Assembly (NCBI RefSeq): GCF_032340315.1
Contig: NZ_CP135436.1
Coordinates: 1,757,501-1,821,500, forward strand
Length of the DNA: 64,000 nucleotides
Origin: Streptococcus sp. DTU_2020_1001019_1_SI_AUS_MUR_006
GTDB taxonomy: Bacteria; Bacillota; Bacilli; Lactobacillales; Streptococcaceae
Reading direction: 5' to 3'
Every line of letters starts with the position of its first letter. Position 1 is the stretch's first letter. Under the pieces are notes generated by a model. The model did no database searches. It had not been told where the DNA came from and saw nothing but the letters and a program-made list of their open reading frames with translations. Below, piece after piece: positions 46,186 to 53,650 of this stretch. A program made the translations under genes and the position numbers.

Positions 46186-46389
46186 TTAATTCGTTTCTTG
46201 TTTTAGTTCTGGAGAATAATAACGATTCATCCCTTTCTTGACGATATCTATGCCATAACGGTCAATTAATTTCATCATGTACTTTAGACCAGAAACATCC
46301 ACACCAAATCTTTTCGAAAGCTGTTTGAAGCTTTGTCCTTGCTTTCTTAGTTCATAAATCCGAACTTTATCTTCATAATTCAATTTCAT
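46186..46389 (-). pseudogene. Truncated IS3-family orfA
   Basis: About 67 residues of an IS3-family (IS861/IS150-like) orfA: a helix-turn-helix region with MKLNYEDKVRIYELRKQG and KKGMNRYYSPELKQE. The intact protein continues far beyond this; here the frame stops after KQETN at the IS110 border. The ATG at 46389 has a GGAGTG site, and the IS3 terminal repeat lies 32 nt upstream. Not expected to be functional. Confidence 0.8.
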
Positions 46390-46480
46390 AATAAAACACT
46401 CCAAAAGTTAGATTTTTTCTGTCTAACTTTTGGGGTGCAGTTCAAATTTCTGATGGGGTTTTTATATTTCTTTCTAATTC

Positions 46481-46699
46481 TTACCAGAAAAACTTTCGAT
46501 AAATTCTAGCAATCGTTAAAAAGATAGCGTAGACTATACCTAAGATGGTTAAAACTATTTTTCCAGTACTCAATTCTGAACCGATGACCAATATATGAAA
46601 GAGAGGAGCGAGACCGGTACACACATATATCAAATAAACAATAACATTTATTTCACCAATCCCAGCAATAAAGTCTTTCATTTTTATTTTCATTTTCAT
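46481..46699 (-). CDS. Small membrane protein, 72 aa
   Basis: A 72-residue protein with two predicted transmembrane helices (about 14-36 and 45-66) and basic ends (MKMKIKMK, RIYRKFFW). A GGAGAAGG ribosome site precedes the ATG. No family recognised. It stands alone between the IS remnant and the DEAD-box helicase gene. Confidence 0.65.
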   Translation of the reverse strand: MKMKIKMKDFIAGIGEINVIVYLIYVCTGLAPLFHILVIGSELSTGKIVLTILGIVYAIFLTIARIYRKFFW

Positions 46700-46871
46700 T
46701 TACCTTCTCCAATAATCTACTTTTAATTTAAGTATATTATAAACTTCAGAAATTTAAAAGAATGATCTGATTAAATTTTAAGTTTTTAACATCATCTACT
46801 TATGAATTCTGACAATCCCGATTTAGAACTATACAAAAACAGTAAAACCACTTGGTCCTACTGTTTCATTT

Positions 46872-48215
46872 TTAAAATGTTTGGCGTTTGGCTTTACGTT
46901 CTGCACGTCCACGGGCACGACTTTCTGCACGTTTGGTTTTACGGCGTTTTTCATCGACGGCCCACTGGATTTTTTTCTTATAACCTGGTTTGACTTTTTT
47001 CTTTTTCTTTTTAACCAAGCCAATCATTTCGATGTCCAGTTTTTCCTGTTTCTTCTCACGATTAACACGGCGGTCACGGTCATAAGTATCTTGGAACTCT
47101 CCGTCTTTGACCATCTTAGGAGTAAACTTGATCCCTAGTTTCTCTAACTCACGAATATCTGAGTCATCACTAGGCTGGTAAAGTGTAATGGCTGTTCCTG
47201 GTAAACCATTACGTCCAGTTCGTCCGACACGATGGACAAAGAAGGACAAGTCTTGTGGAATGGCATCGTTGATAACGTGGCTGACACCCTCAATATCAAT
47301 CCCACGCGCAGCCAGGTCAGTCGCTACGATATACTCAAAATCAAGATTTTTCACCTGATTCATAATTCGTTTACGTTCACGAGGAGCAATATCTCCATGG
47401 ATCTTAGCCACCTTTAATCCTTGAGCAGTTAGATAGCTGTGCAATTCATCCGCACGAGTCTTGGTATTGACAAAAATCATGGCTAGATAAGGCTGCATAA
47501 CTTGTGTCAACTCATAAATCTGAGCATTCTTATCACGCCCCTTAGTCGAAATCAACCAGTTATCAATAGTGTCTGAGATAACCGTTTTGGTCTTGATTTT
47601 CTCCATGACAGGATTGGACAAGTATTTCTTCAAAAATGGTTGTAGTTTTTGTGGGATAGTCGCTGAAAAGACCATAAACTGCAAGTCTTTTGGAAGACTT
47701 CCTGCAATCTTATCAACCGTCTCCAAGAATCCCATATCCAAGGTCATGTCCGCTTCATCGACTACAAAGGTCTTAGCCTTGTGAATAGCTAAATCACCTG
47801 ATTTGACCAAATCATAGATACGCCCTGGAGTTCCAATAACGATATGTGGTTGATTGCTTGCCAGTTTGTCAATTTGGCGAGCCTTGTCTGTACCCCCAAC
47901 ATAGTTAACGACACGTACTTCTACATCCGAATGAGCTGCAATTTGACGAGCAGCTTGGTAAATCTGCGTTGCCAACTCACGGCTAGGTGCTGTGATAACT
48001 GCTTGCACACTATCGCTCTCTTCATCCAACTGTTGGAAAATCGGTAACAAGAAGGTATGAGTTTTCCCTGAACCTGTTTTTGATTCACCAACTAAATCAC
48101 GACCTGCCAGAACAATAGGAATCAACTTTTCCTGAACCTCGGTAGGAGTCGTAAACTTCAACTCCTCCAATGCTTCTTCTATATATTTTTTAAACTTAAA
48201 TTTCGTAAATGACAT
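46872..48215 (-). CDS. DEAD-box ATP-dependent RNA helicase
   Basis: A 447-residue DEAD-box protein: Q motif PTEVQEKLIP, Walker A SKTGSGKTH, VDEADMTLD (motif II), SATIP (motif III) and HRVGRTGRNG (motif VI), ending in a very basic Lys/Arg tail from about 395. It unwinds structured RNA in ribosome assembly or mRNA decay and is closest to the CshB type of Firmicutes. Single gene on the minus strand; start at the ATG before SFTKFKF. Full length. Confidence 0.94.
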   Translation of the reverse strand: MSFTKFKFKKYIEEALEELKFTTPTEVQEKLIPIVLAGRDLVGESKTGSGKTHTFLLPIFQQLDEESDSVQAVITAPSRELATQIYQAARQIAAHSDVEVRVVNYVGGTDKARQIDKLASNQPHIVIGTPGRIYDLVKSGDLAIHKAKTFVVDEADMTLDMGFLETVDKIAGSLPKDLQFMVFSATIPQKLQPFLKKYLSNPVMEKIKTKTVISDTIDNWLISTKGRDKNAQIYELTQVMQPYLAMIFVNTKTRADELHSYLTAQGLKVAKIHGDIAPRERKRIMNQVKNLDFEYIVATDLAARGIDIEGVSHVINDAIPQDLSFFVHRVGRTGRNGLPGTAITLYQPSDDSDIRELEKLGIKFTPKMVKDGEFQDTYDRDRRVNREKKQEKLDIEMIGLVKKKKKKVKPGYKKKIQWAVDEKRRKTKRAESRARGRAERKAKRQTF

Positions 48216-48371
48216 AATATCCTCGATTCTATCTATCTACTCATTATACCACATTTTAATGCATTACAGTTAAACTTTCGATTTAGATAAACCTACGGAA
48301 ATTTCAAAATATACTCGAATAATGACAAGAAAAATACTCTCTGTCCATCCTAAACAAAGAGTATTAGATTT

Positions 48372-49067
48372 TTACGTAAGATTCCACTCTTCTATCAGCC
48401 AATCACAAAAATGATGATAGCGTTGCTCAAGAGCTTCATGATGCCCATAAGCATCAAATCTTGAATAAGTTGAGGGAACTGCTTCTGAAATCAGATCATG
48501 AATGTTTCTAGCAAAAATAGGAGCCTTAGACAGACGGTTGGAATGATTAGCACCTTCTGTCTGACCATTTTGTAGATAAATGAGGCTTTGGCTCTGCATC
48601 AAGGTATGTTCCCTACAAAAGTCTATAAAGTCTGGATACCAGAAGGAACCACAGATAGAAAAGATACAGGTCGCAGGAAGATAACTACTATAGAGACTAT
48701 AGACAGCAGCAAGACCACCCAGTGAATAGCCACCATAAGCCATTCTGCTTTCATCAAGCAAATAGGCTTTTTCTAGAATTGCGATAATGCCTTGAAAGAC
48801 CTTCTGATGGTATTGGTCTACCTTCCCACCAAAATCCGGAGCTCCTTCTTTCAAAGCATCAGACTGCCAGGGTGTAAAGTCATCCAGACGATTTTCTGGA
48901 ATCAAGCCCACCAAAATTACAGATTGAGATAGGTCTGATAAATAATCCAGTTCCCCATCGTTTAAGAGCACAACTGGGTAGGCTTGTTTAGAGTCATAGG
49001 TTGAAGGAAGGCTGACCCTAACCTGAATCCCTTCCCAGTTAAACTCCTTATTTCTTGATAAAGTCAT
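48372..49067 (-). CDS. Alpha/beta hydrolase, siderophore-esterase (Fes/IroE-like) type
   Basis: A protein of about 231 residues of the esterase D / PF00756 class: nucleophile Ser in GGYSLGG and likely His in AYGHHEALEQR. Such enzymes cut ester bonds in siderophores to release iron. It is last in the operon with an iron-type ABC transporter; its 5' end overlaps the binding-protein gene by about 20 nt (a TTG at 49088 is the alternative start). The operon context supports a ferric-siderophore role, but another ester substrate is possible. Confidence 0.85.
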   Translation of the reverse strand: MTLSRNKEFNWEGIQVRVSLPSTYDSKQAYPVVLLNDGELDYLSDLSQSVILVGLIPENRLDDFTPWQSDALKEGAPDFGGKVDQYHQKVFQGIIAILEKAYLLDESRMAYGGYSLGGLAAVYSLYSSYLPATCIFSICGSFWYPDFIDFCREHTLMQSQSLIYLQNGQTEGANHSNRLSKAPIFARNIHDLISEAVPSTYSRFDAYGHHEALEQRYHHFCDWLIEEWNLT

Positions 49068-50058
49068 TGATTTTTTCAAGGGAATCAATCACTGCAGGAC
49101 CGTAATCCATCAACTCATCGTAAGAGATAGTCATGATTTTTTGGTTCTTGATTGCTGGGACATTTTCCAAAACAGCATTTGCCTTCATCAAATCCACTGC
49201 TTTTTCATCCAACTTTTGATTGCGGTCGCTGGTTACATAGATAATCAACTCTGGATCCATTGATACTAGATTTTCCAGGGTCAAGCCAGAAGTTCCTGTT
49301 GCAACATTGGTATAACCAAGTTGGTTGAGCAAACTTTCTTGTAGGGCTGACTTGTAGGCACCAAAGGTTTCATCATTGTAGGCCACCATAATCAGAGCTT
49401 TTTTCTTTTCACCCTGTGTTTCTGGGTTTGCTTTCTTAACCGCATCGATTTTAGCTTGTAATTGCTCTGCATATTGGTTAGCCTTGTCTTGGACATTGAA
49501 AATGGTACCAAGATCCTTCACATCTTCTACGATATTTCCTAAATCTTGTTGGATATTTGAAAGTGAAGCTTTTTGCGTATAAACAGGGATTTTGTTTTCA
49601 TTCCAAGCACTAATGGTTCCCATTGACTTTTCAGAGAACATCATGTTGCGTCCCATCAAGGCATCTGGTTCATAAGAAAGAACTGTTTCTTGTGAGACAG
49701 ATTTTTTATCACCAATGTGAGGGATGGCTTCAATAGCATCCTTGTATTTACCAGTTACAGCATTATCAGAATTGAGCATGCCAGCAATTTTATCTTGCAA
49801 ACCGAGTTCAAGTAGAATTTCAGTTGTTGAGAGGTTGTTGGTGATGACCTTTTCAGGAGCCTTTTCAAAGACTTGTTCGACTTCGTTTCCTTTGGCATCA
49901 TAAGTTTTGATAGTTACAGGATAGCTAGTTTCTGTATTAGCTTTTTGACTGGATTCTGTTGTAGCTGGTGCGGATGATGTTTCTTTAGAAGTGTTGCCAC
50001 AAGCTGCCAAAGTTAAGGTAGCTACTGTTACGAGTAAAATACTAAGTGATTTTTTCAT
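49048..50058 (-). CDS. Iron-type ABC transporter substrate-binding lipoprotein
   Basis: A 336-residue lipoprotein with a signal peptide and lipobox (LTLAAC), then a class III (FecB/BtuF-like) binding fold: VFEKAPEKVITNNLSTTEILLEL and the long backbone helix that is typical of siderophore and B12 binders. The frame is open 21 codons further upstream, but MKKSLSILL is the signal start. It delivers ligand, probably a ferric siderophore, to the permease. It lies between the ATPase and esterase genes. Not clearly PiaA, PiuA or PitA. Confidence 0.92.
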   Translation of the reverse strand: MKKSLSILLVTVATLTLAACGNTSKETSSAPATTESSQKANTETSYPVTIKTYDAKGNEVEQVFEKAPEKVITNNLSTTEILLELGLQDKIAGMLNSDNAVTGKYKDAIEAIPHIGDKKSVSQETVLSYEPDALMGRNMMFSEKSMGTISAWNENKIPVYTQKASLSNIQQDLGNIVEDVKDLGTIFNVQDKANQYAEQLQAKIDAVKKANPETQGEKKKALIMVAYNDETFGAYKSALQESLLNQLGYTNVATGTSGLTLENLVSMDPELIIYVTSDRNQKLDEKAVDLMKANAVLENVPAIKNQKIMTISYDELMDYGPAVIDSLEKINDFIKK

Positions 50059-50081
50059 ATTTTTATTTTCCTTTTTAATTT

Positions 50082-50837
50082 TTATAAATAGTGAATCATA
50101 GCTTGCTGATCTTCTGTCCAAGTAATCTGACTTTGGACGTCATAGATAGCCTGCAATGACTCGGGTGTGATGGTCTCTTTTGGAGTACCTTGGTAAACAA
50201 TCTCCCCTTCTTTCATTAGATAGAGATAGTCTGAATAGCGACAAGCTAGCTGAATATCATGCAAGACAGCTAGCACATTGATTTGGAGATTTTTGACAAT
50301 GGTTAACAAGTCTAGCTGATACTTGATATCCAAATGATTGGTTGGTTCATCTAAGAGCAGGAGTGTCGGTTCTTGTGCCAAGGCACGTGCCAACAAAACC
50401 CGCTGCTTCTCTCCTCCTGACAAAGAAGAGTAGAGTCGATTTCTCTTTTCGAGCATATCTACCTTGACCAGAGCATCCTCAACCAAAACAAAATCTCTGT
50501 CTTTTTCTTTTTGTAAGAAGGTGAGATGGGGTGTTCTGCCCAGCATGACAATTTCCTCAACCGTACAATCAAATTGTAACTGATTAAACTGTGTGACGAC
50601 TGCCATCTGCTTTGCCGTTTCCTTGACGCTCAATTGTTCCAGTGGCTTTCCATCTAGAGAAATCAAGCCCTGATCAGGCTTTTCCTGTCGATAGAGGAGT
50701 TTCAGCAAGCTAGTCTTCCCACTGCCATTTGGTCCTAAAATGGTATGAAATTGGTTGCCCTCAAGTTTAAGTGAGACTCCTTTGAGAATTTTTTTCTCTC
50801 CGATTCCAAAGTGAATATCCTGACACATTAAGTCCAT
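50082..50837 (-). CDS. Iron-type ABC transporter ATP-binding protein
   Basis: A 251-residue FecE/FhuC-like ATPase: Walker A GPNGSGKTS, signature LSGGEKQR, Walker B LLLLDEPTNHLD and switch His in VLHDIQ. It starts one nucleotide after the permease stop codon, so the two are coupled. It powers uptake together with the single-gene permease and the lipoprotein downstream. Confidence 0.94.
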   Translation of the reverse strand: MDLMCQDIHFGIGEKKILKGVSLKLEGNQFHTILGPNGSGKTSLLKLLYRQEKPDQGLISLDGKPLEQLSVKETAKQMAVVTQFNQLQFDCTVEEIVMLGRTPHLTFLQKEKDRDFVLVEDALVKVDMLEKRNRLYSSLSGGEKQRVLLARALAQEPTLLLLDEPTNHLDIKYQLDLLTIVKNLQINVLAVLHDIQLACRYSDYLYLMKEGEIVYQGTPKETITPESLQAIYDVQSQITWTEDQQAMIHYL

Positions 50838-50838
50838 A

Positions 50839-51885
50839 TCAAACCCTCACCTCCCTTCGTCTACTTCCAACCATGTAGATAAAGAAAGGTGCACCTACTA
50901 AGGCTGTGAAGATACCAATCGGCAGCTCAGCATTTTGAATCAAGACACGAGCAAGAACATCTGCCCAAACAACAAAAAGCGCGCCGAGCAAAGTAGCTAT
51001 CGGAAAAAGTCTTCTGTAATTTGTCCCCACCAAGCTTCGTGCCAAATGAGGTGTGATGAGACCAACAAAACCAATAATCCCACAAGTCGATACCAAGATT
51101 GCTGTCATTATAGCCACAATCGTCACGTAGAGATACCAGTAAAAACGTAGGGGAATCCCTAAGGTCAAAGCCGCCTCATCACCCATCATCATGGCATTAA
51201 AAACACGATATTGGGTAGAGAAAAATAAAAAAGCAATTCCCACGATTATAGTTGGCAAGGTTAAGTGAGCCCAGGAAGTCCCCGCTAAAGAACCCATGGT
51301 CCAAAACTTGATGGTCATGACACTATCAGCATTAGCGCCAATTGAAATAATAAAGTTTGAAAAAGCCAAAAATAGTGCATTCACAACTGTCCCTGATAAA
51401 ATCAGGCTTGAAGTTGTCATCCTGCCTTGCATGGAAGCAATCAGAAGGACTGCAACTGTTGCCACAAGCGCTCCAAGGAAAGAGCCGAGACCAATCATGA
51501 CCTTAAATCCGAGGATGATGCTCAAAGTCGCACCAAAGGTTGCCCCAGCTGAAATTCCTAACACATAGGGTTCTGCGATTGGATTATTGACTGTTGACTG
51601 CATAACGCTACCACACATGGAAAGGCCAGCACCAACTATCAAACCAAGAAAAACCCGTGGTAATCTCATATTCCAAACAATCGCAAGTGTAGACTTCGAA
51701 AGGTCTCCTATATCCAGAGGGGCTCCCATCTTACTCAAAATAATCCGATAGGTATCACTCAAGCTAATTTGAACTGAACCCATAGAAACAGCCAAAAATA
51801 GAGAAACTCCCAAAGCTCCGACCAACAGAGCTAGGAGAAAAACATATCGCAGGTTTTGATGGCTTCCAGAAGATTTGGAAATCAT
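50839..51885 (-). CDS. Iron-type ABC transporter permease (FecCD family)
   Basis: A permease of about 348 residues with nine or ten transmembrane helices. Family blocks are RLPRVFLGLIVGAGLSMCG, NPIAEPYVLGISAGA and the coupling-helix region GIIGFVGLITPHLAR. The only permease of the operon, so it must act as a homodimer, unlike the PiaBC/PiuBC pairs of pneumococcus. The frame runs 12 codons further upstream, but AGGGAGGG precedes the ATG at 51885. First gene of the four-gene operon. Confidence 0.94.
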   Translation of the reverse strand: MISKSSGSHQNLRYVFLLALLVGALGVSLFLAVSMGSVQISLSDTYRIILSKMGAPLDIGDLSKSTLAIVWNMRLPRVFLGLIVGAGLSMCGSVMQSTVNNPIAEPYVLGISAGATFGATLSIILGFKVMIGLGSFLGALVATVAVLLIASMQGRMTTSSLILSGTVVNALFLAFSNFIISIGANADSVMTIKFWTMGSLAGTSWAHLTLPTIIVGIAFLFFSTQYRVFNAMMMGDEAALTLGIPLRFYWYLYVTIVAIMTAILVSTCGIIGFVGLITPHLARSLVGTNYRRLFPIATLLGALFVVWADVLARVLIQNAELPIGIFTALVGAPFFIYMVGSRRREVRV

Positions 51886-51932
51886 GAAACCCTCCCTTAA
51901 TAAAATTAAAAATTTAGACAATTTTCATAAAT

Positions 51933-51961
51933 AGTATACCACATTTCCAAATCTGGAACAA
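51933..51961 (-). promoter_or_regulatory. Promoter of the iron-type transporter operon
   Basis: Minus strand: -35 TTGTTC (51961-51956), a 17-nt spacer, and -10 TATACT (51938-51933). An A/T-rich imperfect inverted sequence follows and could hold an iron-responsive operator, but I cannot assign one. Confidence 0.6.
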
Positions 51962-52009
51962 GGCTAGAAAGATACAGATAAAAAGACTGTTAAAACTAGG
52001 GAGCTGATT

Positions 52010-52195
52010 GAGCTCAGGCTAAAATCCTAGTGAACCAAAAATCTCCCCCAAGGGAGACATATCTGGTTTGTTTTACCTTATAGTGCTAGGAAACGTAACC
52101 GAAGATCATACTTGAGTATATCGATGTAAGGTGAGAAAAATAAAAAAAGCTCTCTGAAGTCAGAGAACTCATTTGAGCTCGGGCTAAAATCCTAG
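52010..52195 (-). repeat. Repeat/terminator block A and middle block
   Basis: Contains element A (52037-52134, about 90% identical to element B), flanked by two copies of a 21-bp sequence (GAGCTC-R-GGCTAAAATCCTAG at 52010-52030 and 52175-52195). A minus-strand terminator TCTCTGA/TCAGAGA (52151-52166) with seven T follows the outer copy. Two terminators of this type in 130 nt suggest more than one short transcript. Confidence 0.7.
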
Positions 52196-52349
52196 GGAAA
52201 AAGATGAAACTCCTTGTGTTCATCGAACACTGTGTCCTTTCCCTATTTTCATACGGATTTTTAACGCCCTTAGCATCATGATTCTTGCTGGATAAAACGT
52301 TTATAGACTAGGCGGCAAGCCGAAGATTGTACAAAAATTTTAGTGAAAC

Positions 52350-52448
52350 AAAAAAATCTCCCCGAAGGGAGAAGATCTGGTTTATTTTACCTTACAGTGC
52401 TAGGAACCGTAACCGAAGATTATACTTGAGTATATCGAGGTAAGGTGA
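52350..52448 (-). repeat. 99-nt terminator-bearing repeat, element B
   Basis: On the minus strand it begins TCACCTTAC, has an ATACT/AGTAT-type inner hairpin and a long-range pairing of CCTTAC with GTAAGG, and ends in a strong CTCCC/GGGAG hairpin plus seven T (52350-52371). It lies 30 nt after rpsO and is its likely terminator; element A repeats the same design. Within 51886-52478 no protein-coding gene was found. Confidence 0.75.
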
Positions 52449-52478
52449 CAACGCAATGTAAGTGGAAAATAAAGCAGA

Positions 52479-52748
52479 TTAACGACGAAGTCCAAGAGAG
52501 TTGATCAACTCACGGTAACGGTTAACGTCGTTTTTACGCAAGTATGCAAGCAAGTTACGACGGCGACCGATTTTCTTCATCAATCCACGGTAAGTAGCGT
52601 GGTCTTTTTTGTGTTGTTTGATGTGTTCGTTAAGGTGGTTGATTTCCCAAGTAAGGACAGCAACTTGAACCTCTACTGAACCTGTATCACCTTCGTGACG
52701 TGCATATTGTGCGATGATTTCATTTTTTTTCTCTTTTGAGATTGCCAT
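52479..52748 (-). CDS. rpsO: 30S ribosomal protein S15
   Basis: An 89-residue S15 with the conserved block [26 protein letters not shown] and the C-terminus [10 protein letters not shown]15 binds the three-way junction of 16S rRNA and often represses its own translation. A GGAGAAAC ribosome site precedes the ATG. Its leader can form an ACAGG/CCTGT hairpin and a TTGTC/GACAA hairpin, so autoregulation is plausible. Monocistronic with its own promoter. Confidence 0.98.
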   Translation of the reverse strand: MAISKEKKNEIIAQYARHEGDTGSVEVQVAVLTWEINHLNEHIKQHKKDHATYRGLMKKIGRRRNLLAYLRKNDVNRYRELINSLGLRR

Positions 52749-52838
52749 GATGTTTCTCCTTTTTATTTGGCTTCATCCGAGTGACAGGTTGGCATGCCTG
52801 TAACCAAGAAGAAGTTATTTGTCTTTACGACAATCTCT

Positions 52839-52867
52839 ATTCTACCAATAACTAACTTCTTTGTCAA
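52839..52867 (-). promoter_or_regulatory. rpsO promoter
   Basis: Minus strand: -35 TTGACA (52867-52862), exactly 17 nt spacer, and -10 TAGAAT (52844-52839). Confidence 0.8.
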
Positions 52868-52953
52868 CTGATTTACTATTCTTACCGCAAAAGTGCTATA
52901 ATAGTTATAGGAAGGATATCTAAGTAGACATCTTGAAAAGAGAGGTGATTACC

Positions 52954-53328
52954 ATGCGTAAATTCCCGCAATATCTCCCCTACTATCTGGTCGTATTTTT
53001 CTTTTATTGGCCACTTTATGAGCTGTTATTACGGACTATTACTGAAAACTATATCTTGAAGGAACTCACCATCGGCAACGTTATTATCTTCTCTCCACTG
53101 GTGACTTTCATAGCATCACTATTCTACTCTTATCATTTCAAGTTCTCAGTTTGGTGGTTAATTGGAGTTGGCTTGCTCTTTTGCTTTACCATCATTACCT
53201 TCGGAGAATTTATCCTTCTCTACTTCCTAGCCTATGAAATCTTTGCCCTCGCAGGTATGGCTATCGGTGCCGCTATTAAGAATCTAGTGCAAAAACTGAA
53301 AAGGAAAAAACTTTCACAAAAACCTTGA
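52954..53328 (+). CDS. Small polytopic membrane protein, 124 aa
   Basis: A protein of about 124 residues with about four hydrophobic segments (YYLVVFFFYWPLY, IIFSPLVTFIASLFY, WWLIGVGLLFCFTIITFG, FLLYFLAYEIFALAGMAIG) and a basic C-terminal tail (KLKRKKLSQKP). An AGAGAGGTG ribosome site supports the ATG at 52954 over the TTG at 52933. Unknown function; it sits between rpsO and the thrS T-box, as a similar hypothetical does in pneumococcus if I recall correctly. The thrS promoter overlaps its stop codon. Confidence 0.8.
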   Translation: MRKFPQYLPYYLVVFFFYWPLYELLLRTITENYILKELTIGNVIIFSPLVTFIASLFYSYHFKFSVWWLIGVGLLFCFTIITFGEFILLYFLAYEIFALAGMAIGAAIKNLVQKLKRKKLSQKP

Positions 53329-53352
53329 AAAATCTCACAATCATGCTATAAT
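53325..53352 (+). promoter_or_regulatory. thrS promoter
   Basis: -35 TTGAAA (53325-53330), 16-nt spacer, -10 TATAAT (53347-53352). The -35 overlaps the stop codon of the upstream gene. Confidence 0.75.
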
Positions 53353-53358
53353 AATGCA

Positions 53359-53566
53359 TAGAGACAAGTCACTTAGAATCTTTCTTTTAGAGAGTGCGTG
53401 GTTGCTGAGAACGCATAGGGAGTCTAAACTGATACTACTCTACTAACTTTTATGCAAACATAAAACGGTGGCCACGTTAGAGCCAATCAGAGGTGTCAAC
53501 AGTTTTTGTTGTACATAAATGAAGGTGGAACCACGTTGCGACGTCCTTTCGAGGATGTCGCTTTTT
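53359..53566 (+). promoter_or_regulatory. T-box riboswitch of thrS
   Basis: About 210 nt of leader with the invariant T-box (AATGAAGGTGGAACCACG, ending near 53535). It is followed by a 9-bp terminator GCGACGTCC/GGATGTCGC (53538-53561) with a T-run, and an upstream stem-I region with ACT triplets as candidate threonine specifier codons. Uncharged tRNA-Thr should stabilise the antiterminator. Confidence 0.9.
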
Positions 53567-53650
53567 GTTTTTCTTGATTTAAGTCTGTAAAAATAGGGAA
53601 ACACTTCTGCTATAAAAATAATTGATAACTAATAATATAAGGAGAAAACC

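Larger units (their letters stand above)
44371..46190 (-). mobile_element. IS110-family insertion sequence
   Basis: The insert comprises the tandem 179-bp repeat, a 400-aa DEDD transposase and about 250 nt of structured DNA upstream of it. The borders are inferred from where the IS3 remnant reading frames break (after KGLSPVQYRTKSFQ on the left, KQE of orfA on the right). IS110 elements lack classical inverted repeats. Confidence 0.65.
44299..46444. mobile_element. Remnant of an IS3-family element, interrupted by IS110 DNA
   Basis: 24-bp imperfect terminal inverted repeats lie at 44299-44322 and 46421-46444 (about 19 of 24 matching; both contain CCCAAAAGTT.GAC). The left part keeps the last codons of orfB (KGLSPVQYRTKSFQ, minus strand, stop at 44329-44331). 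The right part keeps the start of orfA. Everything between has been lost or replaced by the IS110-family insert, so the element is dead. Confidence 0.8.

Noticed and set aside
52010..52448. CiaR-controlled csRNAs
   Set aside because: No TTTAAG-N5-TTTAAG promoter repeat was found upstream of either unit.
52010..52448. BOX element
   Set aside because: Only the short TACTTGAGTA-like stretch is reminiscent; the BOX-A and BOX-C sequences as I remember them are absent.
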